Shown: one piece after another, positions 41,912-51,122 of the stretch
Numbering within the stretch: the first letter of the stretch is position 1
How the letters are laid out: the number at the start of each line of letters is the position of its first letter
Origin: Natronorubrum halophilum
GTDB lineage: Archaea > Halobacteriota > Halobacteria > Halobacteriales > Natrialbaceae
NCBI RefSeq assembly: GCF_003670115.1
Contig: NZ_QQTY01000001.1
Location: 930,001-994,000 of the forward strand
Direction of reading: 5' to 3'
Length of the DNA stretch: 64,000 nucleotides
The notes under the pieces: model-generated
What the model was told of the DNA's origin: nothing
Databases searched by the model: none
The model's input: only the letters and a program-made list of their open reading frames with translations
Position numbers and translations under genes: made by a program

Positions 41912-43351
41912 ATGACGACGGCACGCGTGCGCGGCATCTACACCACCGCGATCACGCACCTGCTCGGAACGAACGGTCTCGAGGTCGTCCAGGCCTCCGA
42001 ACCGATTCGAGAGCGCTTCGACGAGTCGTTCCCCGCCGCCCCGGCGGACGTGACTATCGAAACGACCCGCGACAGACAGGGGGTCGAGATCTCGGGCGTA
42101 TCCGAGGCGGTCGAAACAGTCGCGGACGAACTCGAGGCGCTCGCGATCGATAGTTTCCGCTGGAAGAGCGACGTCCCTCGCGGTGCCGTCTTCGACGCCG
42201 ACGTGCTCGAGGCCGGCGGGGGTGGCGGCGCGACGGTCGACCTCGGAGACGACCAGCGCGGCTACCTGCACTACGACGATGCGGACGGCTACGTCGACGA
42301 AGGCGATCGCTATCGCGTACAGGTCCACGAGCCAACGCCGCCGTGGAGCGACGACGAGCCGCGAGTCGTGCCGACGCTCGAGGTACAGGGCGGGCTCTGT
42401 ACGCTCTCGCGGGACCGGACCGGCGTCTCGGCGGCCCTCCGGGGCGAAAAGGCAGACGAACTCGTCGGGATGACCGACCTGCTGTCGGTCGACGTGCCGG
42501 CGGGATGGGGCGTCCGCTGGCAGCGCGCGGCCGCCGACGCCGATCTCGAGGCGATGCGTACCGCCCTCGAGCGGGCGGCGGATCGATCACGGGCGCTCGA
42601 GGACGCGCTCGCAGACGCACCCGACGAACCGGCCGAACCGGGACGGTTGGCCGCGCCGCGAGCGACGACGTGGTGCTGGTTCGGCCGCGATTCGCGACTC
42701 GCGCTGGATGCGCTCCGCCGCGAAGTCGAGACGACGATGCCGGGACATCACCGAACCAAGGCCGCCGACCGGGCCGCGAGCGCGGCGGTCGACTTCGCGG
42801 AGGCCGTCTGTGAGTCGACCGGCACGGCGGGGGACGACGGCGACGGCGAGTTCCCCTTCGCCGCCGTCACCCGGCAGTTCGGACCGACGGCAGGCGATCG
42901 GATCGAGATCGGTCACGGCAAGCCCGACGGCCGGTTGATCACCCTGGGTCGCGGCGAGGTGACCGACTGGGACGGCGACGGGAAGGTGACGCTCGAGCGC
43001 TCGATGCGCGGCGGCGGTAGCTACGACGCCCTCGGCGTCCCGAAGGAGGAAGGCGACGTCGCCGTCACGAAGTTTCGCGAGGGCCGGTGGTGGTACCCGA
43101 CGACGTACAAGGACGCCGCCGGATCGGCGAAGGGAACCTACGTCAACGTCTGTACCCCCGTCGAACTCTTCCCCGACTCCGCGCGGTACGTCGACCTCTA
43201 CGTCGACGTGATCCGCACTCCCGACAGCGCGGTCGAGATCGTCGACGCGGACGAACTCGAGGCGGCGGTCGCGGACGGCCACGTTTCGGACGAACTGGCC
43301 GAGAAGGCGACGAGCGTCGCCGAAGCCGTCGAGCGCGCGCTCTCGAAGTGA
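41912..43351 (+). CDS. Probable ribonuclease FAU-1 (AU-1 RNA-binding protein)
   Basis: 479 residues. N-terminal RNase E/G-like S1-type region (TARVRGIYTTAITHLLGTNG, LGDDQRGYLHYDDADG), a long helical middle (LEAMRTALERAADRSRALED) and a C-terminal DUF402 domain (KVTLERSMRGGGSYDALGVP, EGRWWYPTTYKDA). FAU-1 binds AU-rich RNA and is implicated in rRNA or RNA stability. Shine-Dalgarno ggaggg lies 6 bases before ATG 41912, an unusually clear ribosome-binding site for this window, matching a leadered transcript. Confidence 0.93.
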   Translation: MTTARVRGIYTTAITHLLGTNGLEVVQASEPIRERFDESFPAAPADVTIETTRDRQGVEISGVSEAVETVADELEALAIDSFRWKSDVPRGAVFDADVLEAGGGGGATVDLGDDQRGYLHYDDADGYVDEGDRYRVQVHEPTPPWSDDEPRVVPTLEVQGGLCTLSRDRTGVSAALRGEKADELVGMTDLLSVDVPAGWGVRWQRAAADADLEAMRTALERAADRSRALEDALADAPDEPAEPGRLAAPRATTWCWFGRDSRLALDALRREVETTMPGHHRTKAADRAASAAVDFAEAVCESTGTAGDDGDGEFPFAAVTRQFGPTAGDRIEIGHGKPDGRLITLGRGEVTDWDGDGKVTLERSMRGGGSYDALGVPKEEGDVAVTKFREGRWWYPTTYKDAAGSAKGTYVNVCTPVELFPDSARYVDLYVDVIRTPDSAVEIVDADELEAAVADGHVSDELAEKATSVAEAVERALSK

Positions 43352-43444
43352 GTCGGCCGGCGATTGCGCCCCGAGAAGGCGTCGAGGTGACGATCGGTTC
43401 TGGAAACCCGCGTTTTATCGACATCACGCCCCTATCAGTGGTGA

Positions 43445-44203
43445 ATGGCACCCAGCGAGTCTGATTCCACGTCTCAGTCGATCCCCACCGTTTATGACGC
43501 CGCGGACGTGGCCCACGCCGGCGGTATGCGGGCGAATCGCGCGTTCCCGACGCGGGCGCACTCCCACCAGGATCCGTTCGTGCTCTTCGAGCGGTTCCAC
43601 ATCGACGCCGGCCAGGGCTTCCCCGCCCACGCACACGCCGGCTTCGAGATCTGTACCTACATGCTCGAGGGCGGCATGGCTCACGGCGACTCGCTGGGTG
43701 ACGACACGACGACTCGAGCGGGCGAAGCGATGGGAATCACCGCCGGCGAGGAGATCCGGCATTCCGAATTCCCGGCCGATGGACCCTGCAGCGGCCTCCA
43801 GTTGTGGATCAATCTTCCGCGGAACCGAAAGGATATCGAGCCGTCGTACGCCGACGCCTCGAGCGATCAGTTGCCGACCGAAGCGGTGGACGGAGCGAGC
43901 GTCACGACCGTCGTCGGCGAGGGCTCGCCGCTCGAGTTCGAGACGCCGATGACCTACCTCGATGTGGTGCTCTCGGAGGGGACGGCGTGGGCGTGGGACC
44001 GACCGGACGAGTGGGTCGGCTTTTGTTACGTCGTTTCAGGATCGGGAACGGTGGACGGAACGCCGCTCGAGCGCGGACAGTTCTATTCCGTCGGTACTGA
44101 CGGCGGCGCTGTCACGCTTTCGACGGACGAGACGTGCCGCGTCGTCGTCGATGGCGCGCCACACGAGGAGGAGATCCACCAACGCGGGCCGATCGTCGCG
44201 TAA
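43445..44203 (+). CDS. Pirin-family bicupin protein
   Basis: 252 residues with two cupin barrels. The metal site shows in GQGFPAHAHAGFEICTYMLE (HxHxxxE pattern), while EIRHSEFPADGPCSGLQLWI and VVSGSGTVDGTPLERGQFYS make up further barrel strands. Pirins are quercetinases or regulatory iron sensors; activity not decidable here. TATA-like gttttatcg lies about 30 bases before the ATG. Confidence 0.93.
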   Translation: MAPSESDSTSQSIPTVYDAADVAHAGGMRANRAFPTRAHSHQDPFVLFERFHIDAGQGFPAHAHAGFEICTYMLEGGMAHGDSLGDDTTTRAGEAMGITAGEEIRHSEFPADGPCSGLQLWINLPRNRKDIEPSYADASSDQLPTEAVDGASVTTVVGEGSPLEFETPMTYLDVVLSEGTAWAWDRPDEWVGFCYVVSGSGTVDGTPLERGQFYSVGTDGGAVTLSTDETCRVVVDGAPHEEEIHQRGPIVA

Positions 44204-44282
44204 GCACTCGTTTCATCGGTCGAACGGTGTCGGCCGCAAGAAACTGGTCGGTCGATCCGTGGCGTCACAACGACGAGCGAAG

Positions 44283-44366
44283 TATAGTAACAACTGAAAC
44301 GATTTACACACCCATCGCATAGCTGTCGTGCGATGGGGTGTGCATTGACTTTCAGTGGCTACTATA
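44283..44366. repeat. Palindromic intergenic element, copy C (most regular)
   Basis: 84 bases, an imperfect palindrome over its whole length: tatagtaacaactgaaacg at the left and the complement of cagtggctactata at the right, with cacacccatcgca/tgcgatggggtgtg inside. Lies between convergent pirin and NUDIX genes and ends one base before the NUDIX stop codon. It provides the consensus for the copies at 27314 and 38058. Confidence 0.85.
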
Positions 44367-44367
44367 G

Positions 44368-44826
44368 TTAATCCGAAATCGTCGCAACGTCTTCGGTCCG
44401 GCCGGTGGTCGGCAGCAAGTGAACGTAATCGTCGAGGTCGAGCGCGAACTCTCTGGCGGCCGTCGGCTTGACCCAGTGCAGGTCGAACTCGTAGCCGTGT
44501 TCCCCTCCGCCGTCGGTTACGGTGTGCGTCCAGCGGTCGCGGGATTCGTGGACCGTCGAGTGAAAGAAGTGCCGGACGTATCGTTTCGGAGGCGACTCGC
44601 GGCGCGTCCAGACGTCCGTCGTCAGGTGTCTCGTCGCATTGAGCGCCCCGAGTCCGCTCTCCTCGACGACCTCTCTGAACAACGCTTCTCGCGGCGATTC
44701 GCCGGGCTCGAGCGTTCCCTTCGGAATCTGCAACCCATCGTGTCCCGGCCCGTCGAAAACCAATAACTCACCCGTCTGGCGTGTGACATACGCACACGCC
44801 TTCTGGACGTACGTTACGTTTTCCAT
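44368..44826 (-). CDS. NUDIX hydrolase
   Basis: 152 residues. The Nudix box reads PKGTLEPGESPREALFREVV followed by EESGLG, with all Glu ligands intact. It hydrolyses nucleoside diphosphate-linked substrates; the target is unknown. Start at ATG 44826 (MENVTYVQKACAYVTRQTGE), leaderless given TATA ttttttatg at 44852-44860. Confidence 0.92.
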   Translation of the reverse strand: MENVTYVQKACAYVTRQTGELLVFDGPGHDGLQIPKGTLEPGESPREALFREVVEESGLGALNATRHLTTDVWTRRESPPKRYVRHFFHSTVHESRDRWTHTVTDGGGEHGYEFDLHWVKPTAAREFALDLDDYVHLLPTTGRTEDVATISD

Positions 44827-44851
44827 AGTACAACTAGTCACACCGTCGGTA

Positions 44852-44860
44852 CATAAAAAA
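44852..44860 (-). promoter_or_regulatory. TATA box of the NUDIX gene, flanked by acacc/ggtgt inverted repeats
   Basis: The minus strand reads ttttttatg 30 bases before the ATG. Just upstream (about 44862-44877) acacc and ggtgt flank ccaaaa, and a second ggtgtta follows near 44890, with a gttatg/cataac pair next to it. These may be regulator sites for this promoter. Confidence 0.45.
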
Positions 44861-44967
44861 CACACCCCAAAAGGTGTTAAAAGAGGCTAAGGTGTTATGT
44901 GCACCCATAACAGTACTTCCTGCGAATAGAGCGGGTATACACCGGCTGCCACAGGATGCTCCAGTGT

Positions 44968-46023
44968 TCAGTCGGCTGCGAGCTTGTCCAGCCCGGCCGA
45001 CTCGATGTCTGCGCCGTCGACCGACGAGCGAAGGGAGTCCATCCCGTCGTCGCGATCGATCTCGAATCCGTTCTCGTACAACCCCTCGACTCGAGCCAGC
45101 TCTTCGTCGGAAAGCTTCGGCACGTCGCTCGCGGCCGCCCACTCGTCGATATCGCCCTTCGTGCGGAAGGTCGGCGTCACGGACGCGACCGGGTCGTGGG
45201 AGAGGAGCCACGCGATCGAGGCCTGTCCCATCGTTCGCTCTCCGTCGCGCTCTAAGAACCGCAGCTTCTCGAGTTTCTCCCAGCCGGTCTCGTACCACTC
45301 GTCGGGGCGGAACCCGCGGTGGTCGCCCTCGCCGAGTTCGGTGTCGGGCGTGACCTGTTCGTTGAGAATGCCCGACGAATGAGGCACGCGAGGGATCAGG
45401 CTCGTCTGTGAGCCCGTTCGCTCGATCGTCTCGAGGAAGTGGTTGCCGACCTCCTGTTCTAAGACGTTCCAGACGAGTTGCAGCGAGTCGAACTCCTCTT
45501 CGATCGCGAGGTCGCCCTCCGCGAGCCAGCCGATCGAGGGGCCGAGCGCGAGGCCCGTGGCGTCGATTACGCCCTCTTCTTCGAGTTCGTCGAGCACGTC
45601 GAGCACGTCGGGGGTGATCTCCTCGACGTCGGCGTTGTGCAGTTGGAGGACGTCGATGGAGTCCACCTCGAGGCGCTCGAGGCTCTGTTCGACGGCGTCG
45701 CGAAGGTAGTCGGGGTCGATCTCCTTGGGCAACTCGCCGTGGCCGGCCTGCGGATTGTTGTAGAAATCGTAGCCGACCTTGGTCGCGATCGTCACCTCCT
45801 CGCGAACATCGGACAGCGCCTGCCCGATCAGCTCTTCGCTGCGGCCGTGGCCGTAGACGTCGCCCGTATCGAAGTAGGTGATACCCTGCTCGACGGCGTA
45901 CCGGATCATCTCGATGGCGTCGTCTTCCGAGCGGTCGCCCCACCAGTCGGTGCCGACGACCCACGCGCCGAATCCGACCTCGCTGACCTCGACGCCGGAG
46001 TCGCCGAGTTCCTGGTATTGCAT
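44968..46023 (-). CDS. Aldo/keto reductase
   Basis: 351 residues. The catalytic tetrad is visible: Asp and Tyr in ITYFDTGDVYGHGRSEE, Lys in VTIATKVGYD, His in DVLQLHNADVEE. N-terminus MQYQELGDSGVEVSEVGFGA is typical of this NADPH-dependent family. Start at ATG 46023. Substrate unknown. Confidence 0.94.
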   Translation of the reverse strand: MQYQELGDSGVEVSEVGFGAWVVGTDWWGDRSEDDAIEMIRYAVEQGITYFDTGDVYGHGRSEELIGQALSDVREEVTIATKVGYDFYNNPQAGHGELPKEIDPDYLRDAVEQSLERLEVDSIDVLQLHNADVEEITPDVLDVLDELEEEGVIDATGLALGPSIGWLAEGDLAIEEEFDSLQLVWNVLEQEVGNHFLETIERTGSQTSLIPRVPHSSGILNEQVTPDTELGEGDHRGFRPDEWYETGWEKLEKLRFLERDGERTMGQASIAWLLSHDPVASVTPTFRTKGDIDEWAAASDVPKLSDEELARVEGLYENGFEIDRDDGMDSLRSSVDGADIESAGLDKLAAD

Positions 46024-46194
46024 ATTCGCCCCTTCGTAGCGAGAGACCTTATTGGGTACGGAACTCGCCCGTGATCGGGCGCGATCCCGCCCGAACGCGT
46101 TCGCTCGGTGCCGTTCGAGCGGTCGAGTCCACCGCGTTCTGTCCGGCAGTAATCGGTCCGAATAGTTCATGGCCGAGCGCTGACAACCGATGGT

Positions 46195-46464
46195 ATGGTC
46201 GACGAACGAAGCCGGTCGCTCGAGTACGGAACGCAGTTGCTCGTGTTCGTCGGCGTGTTACTCGCGACTCTCGCCGTTCTCGCGCTCCTCGTCGCGTTGC
46301 AGGCCGATCCCGCGGTGCCGCTCGAAGCGATTCCGCTGCGTGTCAGCCCAGGACTGCTCGTCGTCGGCGCGCTGCTCGTCGCCGGTGCGATCGGGATTCC
46401 GGCGCTCATTCTCACCGGATGGCAAGCGACACAGAAAGAGGCGACTCGAGACCGAGAGCGGTAG
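46195..46464 (+). CDS. Small two-helix membrane protein
   Basis: 89 residues with two hydrophobic helices (LLVFVGVLLATLAVLALLVA and LRVSPGLLVVGALLVAGAIG) and a charged C-terminus (QKEATRDRER). No family recognised. Diverges from the aldo/keto reductase. Confidence 0.65.
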   Translation: MVDERSRSLEYGTQLLVFVGVLLATLAVLALLVALQADPAVPLEAIPLRVSPGLLVVGALLVAGAIGIPALILTGWQATQKEATRDRER

Positions 46465-46540
46465 CGAGCCGCCTCGACGAAGTCGGCTCGCGTTCGAAGT
46501 ATCAGAGTACGTCTCAGCTCACGCGAATGCGTGATTTCGA

Positions 46541-47308
46541 TTAGCGATCGTGGTCGTCGTCTTCGGCCGACTCGTCGTCGGTATCGGCGTGTGCCTTCTC
46601 GTCATCCGCGTCCTCGTCCGGCTCGACTTTCATATCCGATGCGTCCTCGTCGGGCGTTTCTTCGGGTTCGATCGCGTCGGTCTGGGACGGCTGGGCCTGC
46701 TCGGGATCGGGGCCCGTCGCCTCGCTCACCTCGTCGGCCATGGCCGTGTCGGAGACATCGACCTCGACCGGACCGTCCTCAGTGTCGCGCCGCGGGTCCG
46801 CTTCGTCGCCTCCGCTCTCCGGTTTCGTTCGCGGCTCCTCCTGGTCCGCGTCGTCGGTGAACTCGACGCGCGACCCCGTATCGCCCTCGTCACCGAGCTG
46901 CGCCGAGTCGTCGATCTCGCCGGCGGCGTCGATCTGCGACTCGCGACCGGAATCGGGGCGCTCGGCGGCTGCGTGGGCGTGATCCGACGTTTCCTTGCCT
47001 TCGGTTCCGCCCTCGATTTCGTCCGTCTGTGGCTCGAACGTCGACGCTTCGCTCGAGCGGCGGTTTCGAAGGCCGTAGCTGAGCAACCCAGCGGCGGCAA
47101 CTCCCTTCGGAAGCGCCCGTAGCTGGCCCCGGCCGAGCGATCGGAGGGCGGACAGGAGCACCACACCGCCGCCCAGCAACGGCAGTAGCTCGCGCTTGGT
47201 GTCACCGGAGGCGACCGACCGCGCCAGCGCTATCGGACTCCCTGTCTCGAGCGACTCGATGCGTTCCAACTCGTCCGTCGAAAGGTCGTAATCGCGTTCC
47301 TCAGACAT
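46541..47308 (-). CDS. Acidic hypothetical protein with a short hydrophobic segment
   Basis: 255 residues from ATG 47308 (MSEERDYDLSTDELERIESL). A hydrophobic stretch (ELLPLLGGGVVLLSALRSLG, then LPKGVAAAGLLSYGLRNRRS) near residues 40-80 could sit in the membrane, followed by about 170 extremely acidic, repetitive residues (EPDEDADDEKAHADTDDESA). Resembles no family I know; might be a surface or scaffold protein. Confidence 0.65.
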   Translation of the reverse strand: MSEERDYDLSTDELERIESLETGSPIALARSVASGDTKRELLPLLGGGVVLLSALRSLGRGQLRALPKGVAAAGLLSYGLRNRRSSEASTFEPQTDEIEGGTEGKETSDHAHAAAERPDSGRESQIDAAGEIDDSAQLGDEGDTGSRVEFTDDADQEEPRTKPESGGDEADPRRDTEDGPVEVDVSDTAMADEVSEATGPDPEQAQPSQTDAIEPEETPDEDASDMKVEPDEDADDEKAHADTDDESAEDDDHDR

Positions 47309-47422
47309 TGATTGGTCCTCCGCGCACGCTGCGCTCACGACTGGTACGCATCCCGCACGGTTGAAAGTTGGACCGGCAACTGAAACCGAATACCCGATCT
47401 CGCACGGGGTCGCGTCGACCGG

Positions 47423-49975
47423 TTACCACTCGAAGCGATCCGGATCGCGTGCCGCGAGCGCCGTCCTGACCGCCGCAACGTTCTCGGGGACGTCGTGGAC
47501 CCGGACGATATCGGCCCCGCGATCGGCCGCGATCGCACTCGCCGCGACGGTCGCCGCACCGCGATCGCCGGCCTCGCGGCCGACGTGGTCGAACATCGAC
47601 TTGTGCGAGTGGCCGAACAGCACCGGACAGCCGAGCGCGCGGAACTCGTCGATGCGACCGAGGACCTCGAAGCCTTCGCGAGCGGATTTTCCGAAGCCGA
47701 TCCCGGGGTCGACGACGATATCCTCGCGGTCGATGCCGGCCTTCTCCGCAAGCAGGATTCGTTCGGAAAGCTGGTCGATCACGTCCTCAACGACGTCGTC
47801 GTACTCGATCCGGCGATCCGGAACGACCGGGGCGTCGATGCTGTGCATCACGACGAGCCCCGCGCCGTGCTCGGCGACGACGAAGCGCATCTCGGGATCC
47901 TCGAGACCCGAGACGTCGTTGACGATATCGCCGCCCGCCTCGAGAGCAGCGTCGGCGACCGCAGCCTTGCGGGTATCGACCGAAATGAGGGCGTCGAGGT
48001 CCGCGATTCGCTCGACGACGGGAACGACGCGATCGATCTCCGCGTCGGCCGGAACGGGGTCGGCACCGGGTCGGGTCGACTCGCCGCCGATGTCTATCAC
48101 GTCGGCACCGGCCTCGACCATCGCCTCCGCGCGGGCGACGGCGTCGCCCACCGCGTCGTACTCGCCGCCGTCGTGGAAGCTATCGGGCGTGACGTTCAGG
48201 ATCCCCATCATCGCAGTGTGGTCGGCCCACGGATACTTCGAGGCCGTGGGTTCGGCGTCCCGCCCGGTATCCGAACTCGGATCGGGGCCGTTCGAGTCGA
48301 ACTCGAGGGTTTCGCGAAGTTCTCGAGCGATCTCCGCACGTTCGTGTGACCGAGCGTCGGATCGGGGTCCACCTCGAGTTCCGGACTCGAGCGTTTCGAT
48401 GAGACGCTCGAACTGGGAGACGGTCCCCATCAAGACGGCGTCGACGGTCTCGTCGTTCCGTCGGAGGCCGGAAAGCGCACACTCGCCGCCGAAACGTAAC
48501 AGGTCCTGTTTCAGGGCGGTGGCCTGCCGGTGGTCGAGGCTCGTTTTGACGACGCGGTGAACGGCGTCACCCTGCAGTCGGTGAACGCCGGATTCGGGAA
48601 CGTCCGCCCCTGCGAGCGCCCCGCGGGCGTCCTCCAGATTGCGAACTCGCTTGGGGACGCCGGCGCTGAGCCACCTCGAGCGAGCCTCGGCGACGGCAAA
48701 CAGCGAGCCGGTAACGAGCACGCAGTCGTCGGCGTCGGCGTCCGCGAGCGTGGTTGCGAGCGCGTCCTGAACGGTCGCGTTCGTGCGAACGTCCCCGACG
48801 CCGGCGTCCGTAAACACCTCGGCGAGAACGTCGCGGTCTTCGGCCCGCTCGAGGTTCGGTTCCGTCGTGATCGCCACGTCCGGCGTCGGCAGCGTCGCCG
48901 CCATCTCGCGGTGATCCTTGTCGTGCATGGCTCCGAAGATCAGCGTGAGGGTGTCGTACTCGTAGGTCGCCAGCGTCGCCGCGAGTTGCTCGCAGGCACC
49001 GGGGTTGTGCGCGCCGTCCAGAATCACCAGCGGCTCCGTATCGAGTACCTCGAACCGACCCGGCCAGTGGGCGTTTCGCAACCCCCGTGCGAGCGCGTCG
49101 TCGGAGAGATCGGTCAGTTGGCGGGCCAGAACGGCGGCGATACCCGCGTTCTCGGCCTGGTGCGTTCCCAACAGGGGGATCCGCGTCTCGAGGTGCCAGT
49201 CGCCGGCATCAACGGTCACGGCGGCTTCGGTATGGTTCGTCCGACCGCCGTAGGTGACCCGCACGTCCGGCGGAATGGCGTGTTCCGCCTCGGTCACAGC
49301 AGTCCCATCGGCTCCGTCGCGTCGCGAACCGACCGTAACGACGTCGCCCGCGACGTCGCGAATCGCCTCGAGGGCGTCCCCGGAGACGCCGGTCACCAGC
49401 GGCGCGTCGGCCGGGGCGACGTGGGCCTTATCGCGGGCGATCTCCGCTTCGGTGTCGCCGAGGATCCCCGTGTGCTCCAGGGTGACGCTCGTGACCGCGC
49501 TGGCAACCGGATCGACGACGCTCGTGGCGTCGTACTTGCCGCCGATGCCGACCTCGAGGACGGCGACGTCGACGTCCTCGCGGCCGAAGTGCCAGATCGC
49601 CATCGCCGTCATCGTCTCGAAGAACGTCGGCGACTCGCCGTCGGCACCGCGTTGGGTGATGTACTCGTGGACGGCCTCGACGTAGTCACGGACCGCCGAC
49701 CGGGGGATTTTGCGCCCGTCGACGCGGATCCGTTCGCGAAGGTCCTCGAGATGCGGCGAGGTGTAGAGCCCGACGGAGAGCCCGGCTTCCCGGAGGCTCC
49801 GTTCGACCATTCGCGCCGTACTTCCCTTCCCGTTGGAGCCCGCGATCTGTACGAAATCGACCCCTTCGTGGGGATTTTCGAGGTGGGCGAGTAGCCGCGC
49901 TGTCGATTCCGTCCCCGGTTTCGGGCGGAACCGCCGCAGATCGAATAAAAAGTCCGCCGCCTCGTAATACTCCAT
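47423..49975 (-). CDS. folCP: Bifunctional folate enzyme: dihydrofolate synthase FolC fused to dihydropteroate synthase FolP
   Basis: 850 residues. Residues 1 to about 430 are FolC/Mur-ligase-like: VQIAGSNGKGSTARMVERSL, GLYTSPHLEDLRERIRVDGR, SVTLEHTGILGDTEAEIARD and VILDGAHNPGACEQLAATLA. An intermediate domain follows (SGVHRLQGDAVHRVVKTSLD). From about 585 the DHPS barrel: MMGILNVTPDSFHDGGEYDA, DVIDIGGESTRPGADPVPAD, IVNDVSGLEDPEM, VVDPGIGFGKSAREGFEVLG, FGHSHKSMFDHV and VRVHDVPENVAAV. The same fusion is known from Haloferax. It makes dihydropteroate then dihydrofolate. A sequence of adjacent steps in one chain suggests channelling. Confidence 0.96.
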   Translation of the reverse strand: MEYYEAADFLFDLRRFRPKPGTESTARLLAHLENPHEGVDFVQIAGSNGKGSTARMVERSLREAGLSVGLYTSPHLEDLRERIRVDGRKIPRSAVRDYVEAVHEYITQRGADGESPTFFETMTAMAIWHFGREDVDVAVLEVGIGGKYDATSVVDPVASAVTSVTLEHTGILGDTEAEIARDKAHVAPADAPLVTGVSGDALEAIRDVAGDVVTVGSRRDGADGTAVTEAEHAIPPDVRVTYGGRTNHTEAAVTVDAGDWHLETRIPLLGTHQAENAGIAAVLARQLTDLSDDALARGLRNAHWPGRFEVLDTEPLVILDGAHNPGACEQLAATLATYEYDTLTLIFGAMHDKDHREMAATLPTPDVAITTEPNLERAEDRDVLAEVFTDAGVGDVRTNATVQDALATTLADADADDCVLVTGSLFAVAEARSRWLSAGVPKRVRNLEDARGALAGADVPESGVHRLQGDAVHRVVKTSLDHRQATALKQDLLRFGGECALSGLRRNDETVDAVLMGTVSQFERLIETLESGTRGGPRSDARSHERAEIARELRETLEFDSNGPDPSSDTGRDAEPTASKYPWADHTAMMGILNVTPDSFHDGGEYDAVGDAVARAEAMVEAGADVIDIGGESTRPGADPVPADAEIDRVVPVVERIADLDALISVDTRKAAVADAALEAGGDIVNDVSGLEDPEMRFVVAEHGAGLVVMHSIDAPVVPDRRIEYDDVVEDVIDQLSERILLAEKAGIDREDIVVDPGIGFGKSAREGFEVLGRIDEFRALGCPVLFGHSHKSMFDHVGREAGDRGAATVAASAIAADRGADIVRVHDVPENVAAVRTALAARDPDRFEW

Positions 49976-50047
49976 ACTCGAATCACAGAGTCCGCGCGCT
50001 TAGGAATGTCGGACTCGAGTCTGGCGGGTCAGTCGGCCGCTCGAGGC

Positions 50048-50941
50048 TCACCCCGGCTGACCCGACGCTGAGCCACCGGCGTCGAAGTACCGATGGCGGT
50101 TGACGAGATAGACGGCGGACGCGAGCCAGAGCGCACCGAAGAAGCTGTAGATGGCGTATCCGGGTGGATATCCCACTCCCCAGAGCGTCGCCACCGAATA
50201 GACGCCCACGTACACGCCGAGCGGACCGCCGACGTACACCCATACGCTCGGGAGCCAACCGGTTCCGCGTTCCCGGGGAGCAGTCGCGTCGATGAAGAGC
50301 GCGACGAACGCAACGATCGAAAGGGGGACGAGAAATAGCATCCCCAGCGCAGAAAGGAGGAATCCGACATCGCTTTCTCCCAATTCCAACAGCACGTATC
50401 CCAACACCGGCGGGGCTACGAGGACGTACGCGGCGACGGCCTTCCAGTATTTCGAGGCGGGACCGGTTCGGTCGTCGCCGCCCGCAGGGCCGGACACGCG
50501 CCGGTCTCGATCGAGTCTCGTCGTCACCCAGCCCGCGAGCTGTGCGGCGACCATCGTGACCAGAACGGTGAGTCCGACGCCGATCACGAGGGCGACCGGC
50601 GTCAAGACGACGATGACTGCGGTCCATCGCGACGAGTGCGAACCGATCGTCGTGATCGTGTGAGTGACGTACAGAAGTACTACCGCGATCGAACCGGCGA
50701 GACCGGTCCAGATCCCGGCACGGCGGCTCTCCGTCTCTCGGTCGCTGTAGTAGTAGCCGACGATCAGCCCCGCCAACAGGAGGGCTTCACCCGAAACGGT
50801 GCCGCCGACGGTGGCGACATCGTCCGGCGCCGATATCCACGAGAGGGCGAGCGTGAACGGAACCGTGGCGAGTCCGACGAGAATCGCAACCCGCAACGAG
50901 TCGTCGGTCAGTCCGTCCCGGAGGGCTCGAAGTGGAGCCAT
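50048..50941 (-). CDS. Polytopic membrane protein, DUF5518-like
   Basis: 297 residues with about 8 hydrophobic helices. Motif fragments VGLATVPFTLALSWISAPDD, ALLLAGLIVGYYYSDRETES and RRAGIWTGLAGSIAVVLLYV resemble haloarchaeal DUF5518-type membrane proteins (tentative). The C-terminal half (PSVWVYVGGPLGVYVGVYSV, NRHRYFDAGGSASGQPG) is additional. Function unknown. Confidence 0.7.
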   Translation of the reverse strand: MAPLRALRDGLTDDSLRVAILVGLATVPFTLALSWISAPDDVATVGGTVSGEALLLAGLIVGYYYSDRETESRRAGIWTGLAGSIAVVLLYVTHTITTIGSHSSRWTAVIVVLTPVALVIGVGLTVLVTMVAAQLAGWVTTRLDRDRRVSGPAGGDDRTGPASKYWKAVAAYVLVAPPVLGYVLLELGESDVGFLLSALGMLFLVPLSIVAFVALFIDATAPRERGTGWLPSVWVYVGGPLGVYVGVYSVATLWGVGYPPGYAIYSFFGALWLASAVYLVNRHRYFDAGGSASGQPG

Positions 50942-51122
50942 GGTGTTCCTGTTCGTGTACCGGATACGGATCCGTTAATCTATTGGTCCGTTCACATGAC
51001 TGGAGAGATTCGGCTCGCTCGAGCGACGGAGACCACCGGCGGCTCGGCGGGCCGACACCCCGGCGGAACGTGCGACGGGGCGATGAACGTGGATGGGGCG
51101 ATACGAGCGGATAGCGCGGACG

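Noticed and set aside
48530-49894. 454-codon plus-strand frame
   Set aside because: Antisense to folCP, with no motif; high G+C codon structure creates long mirrored frames.
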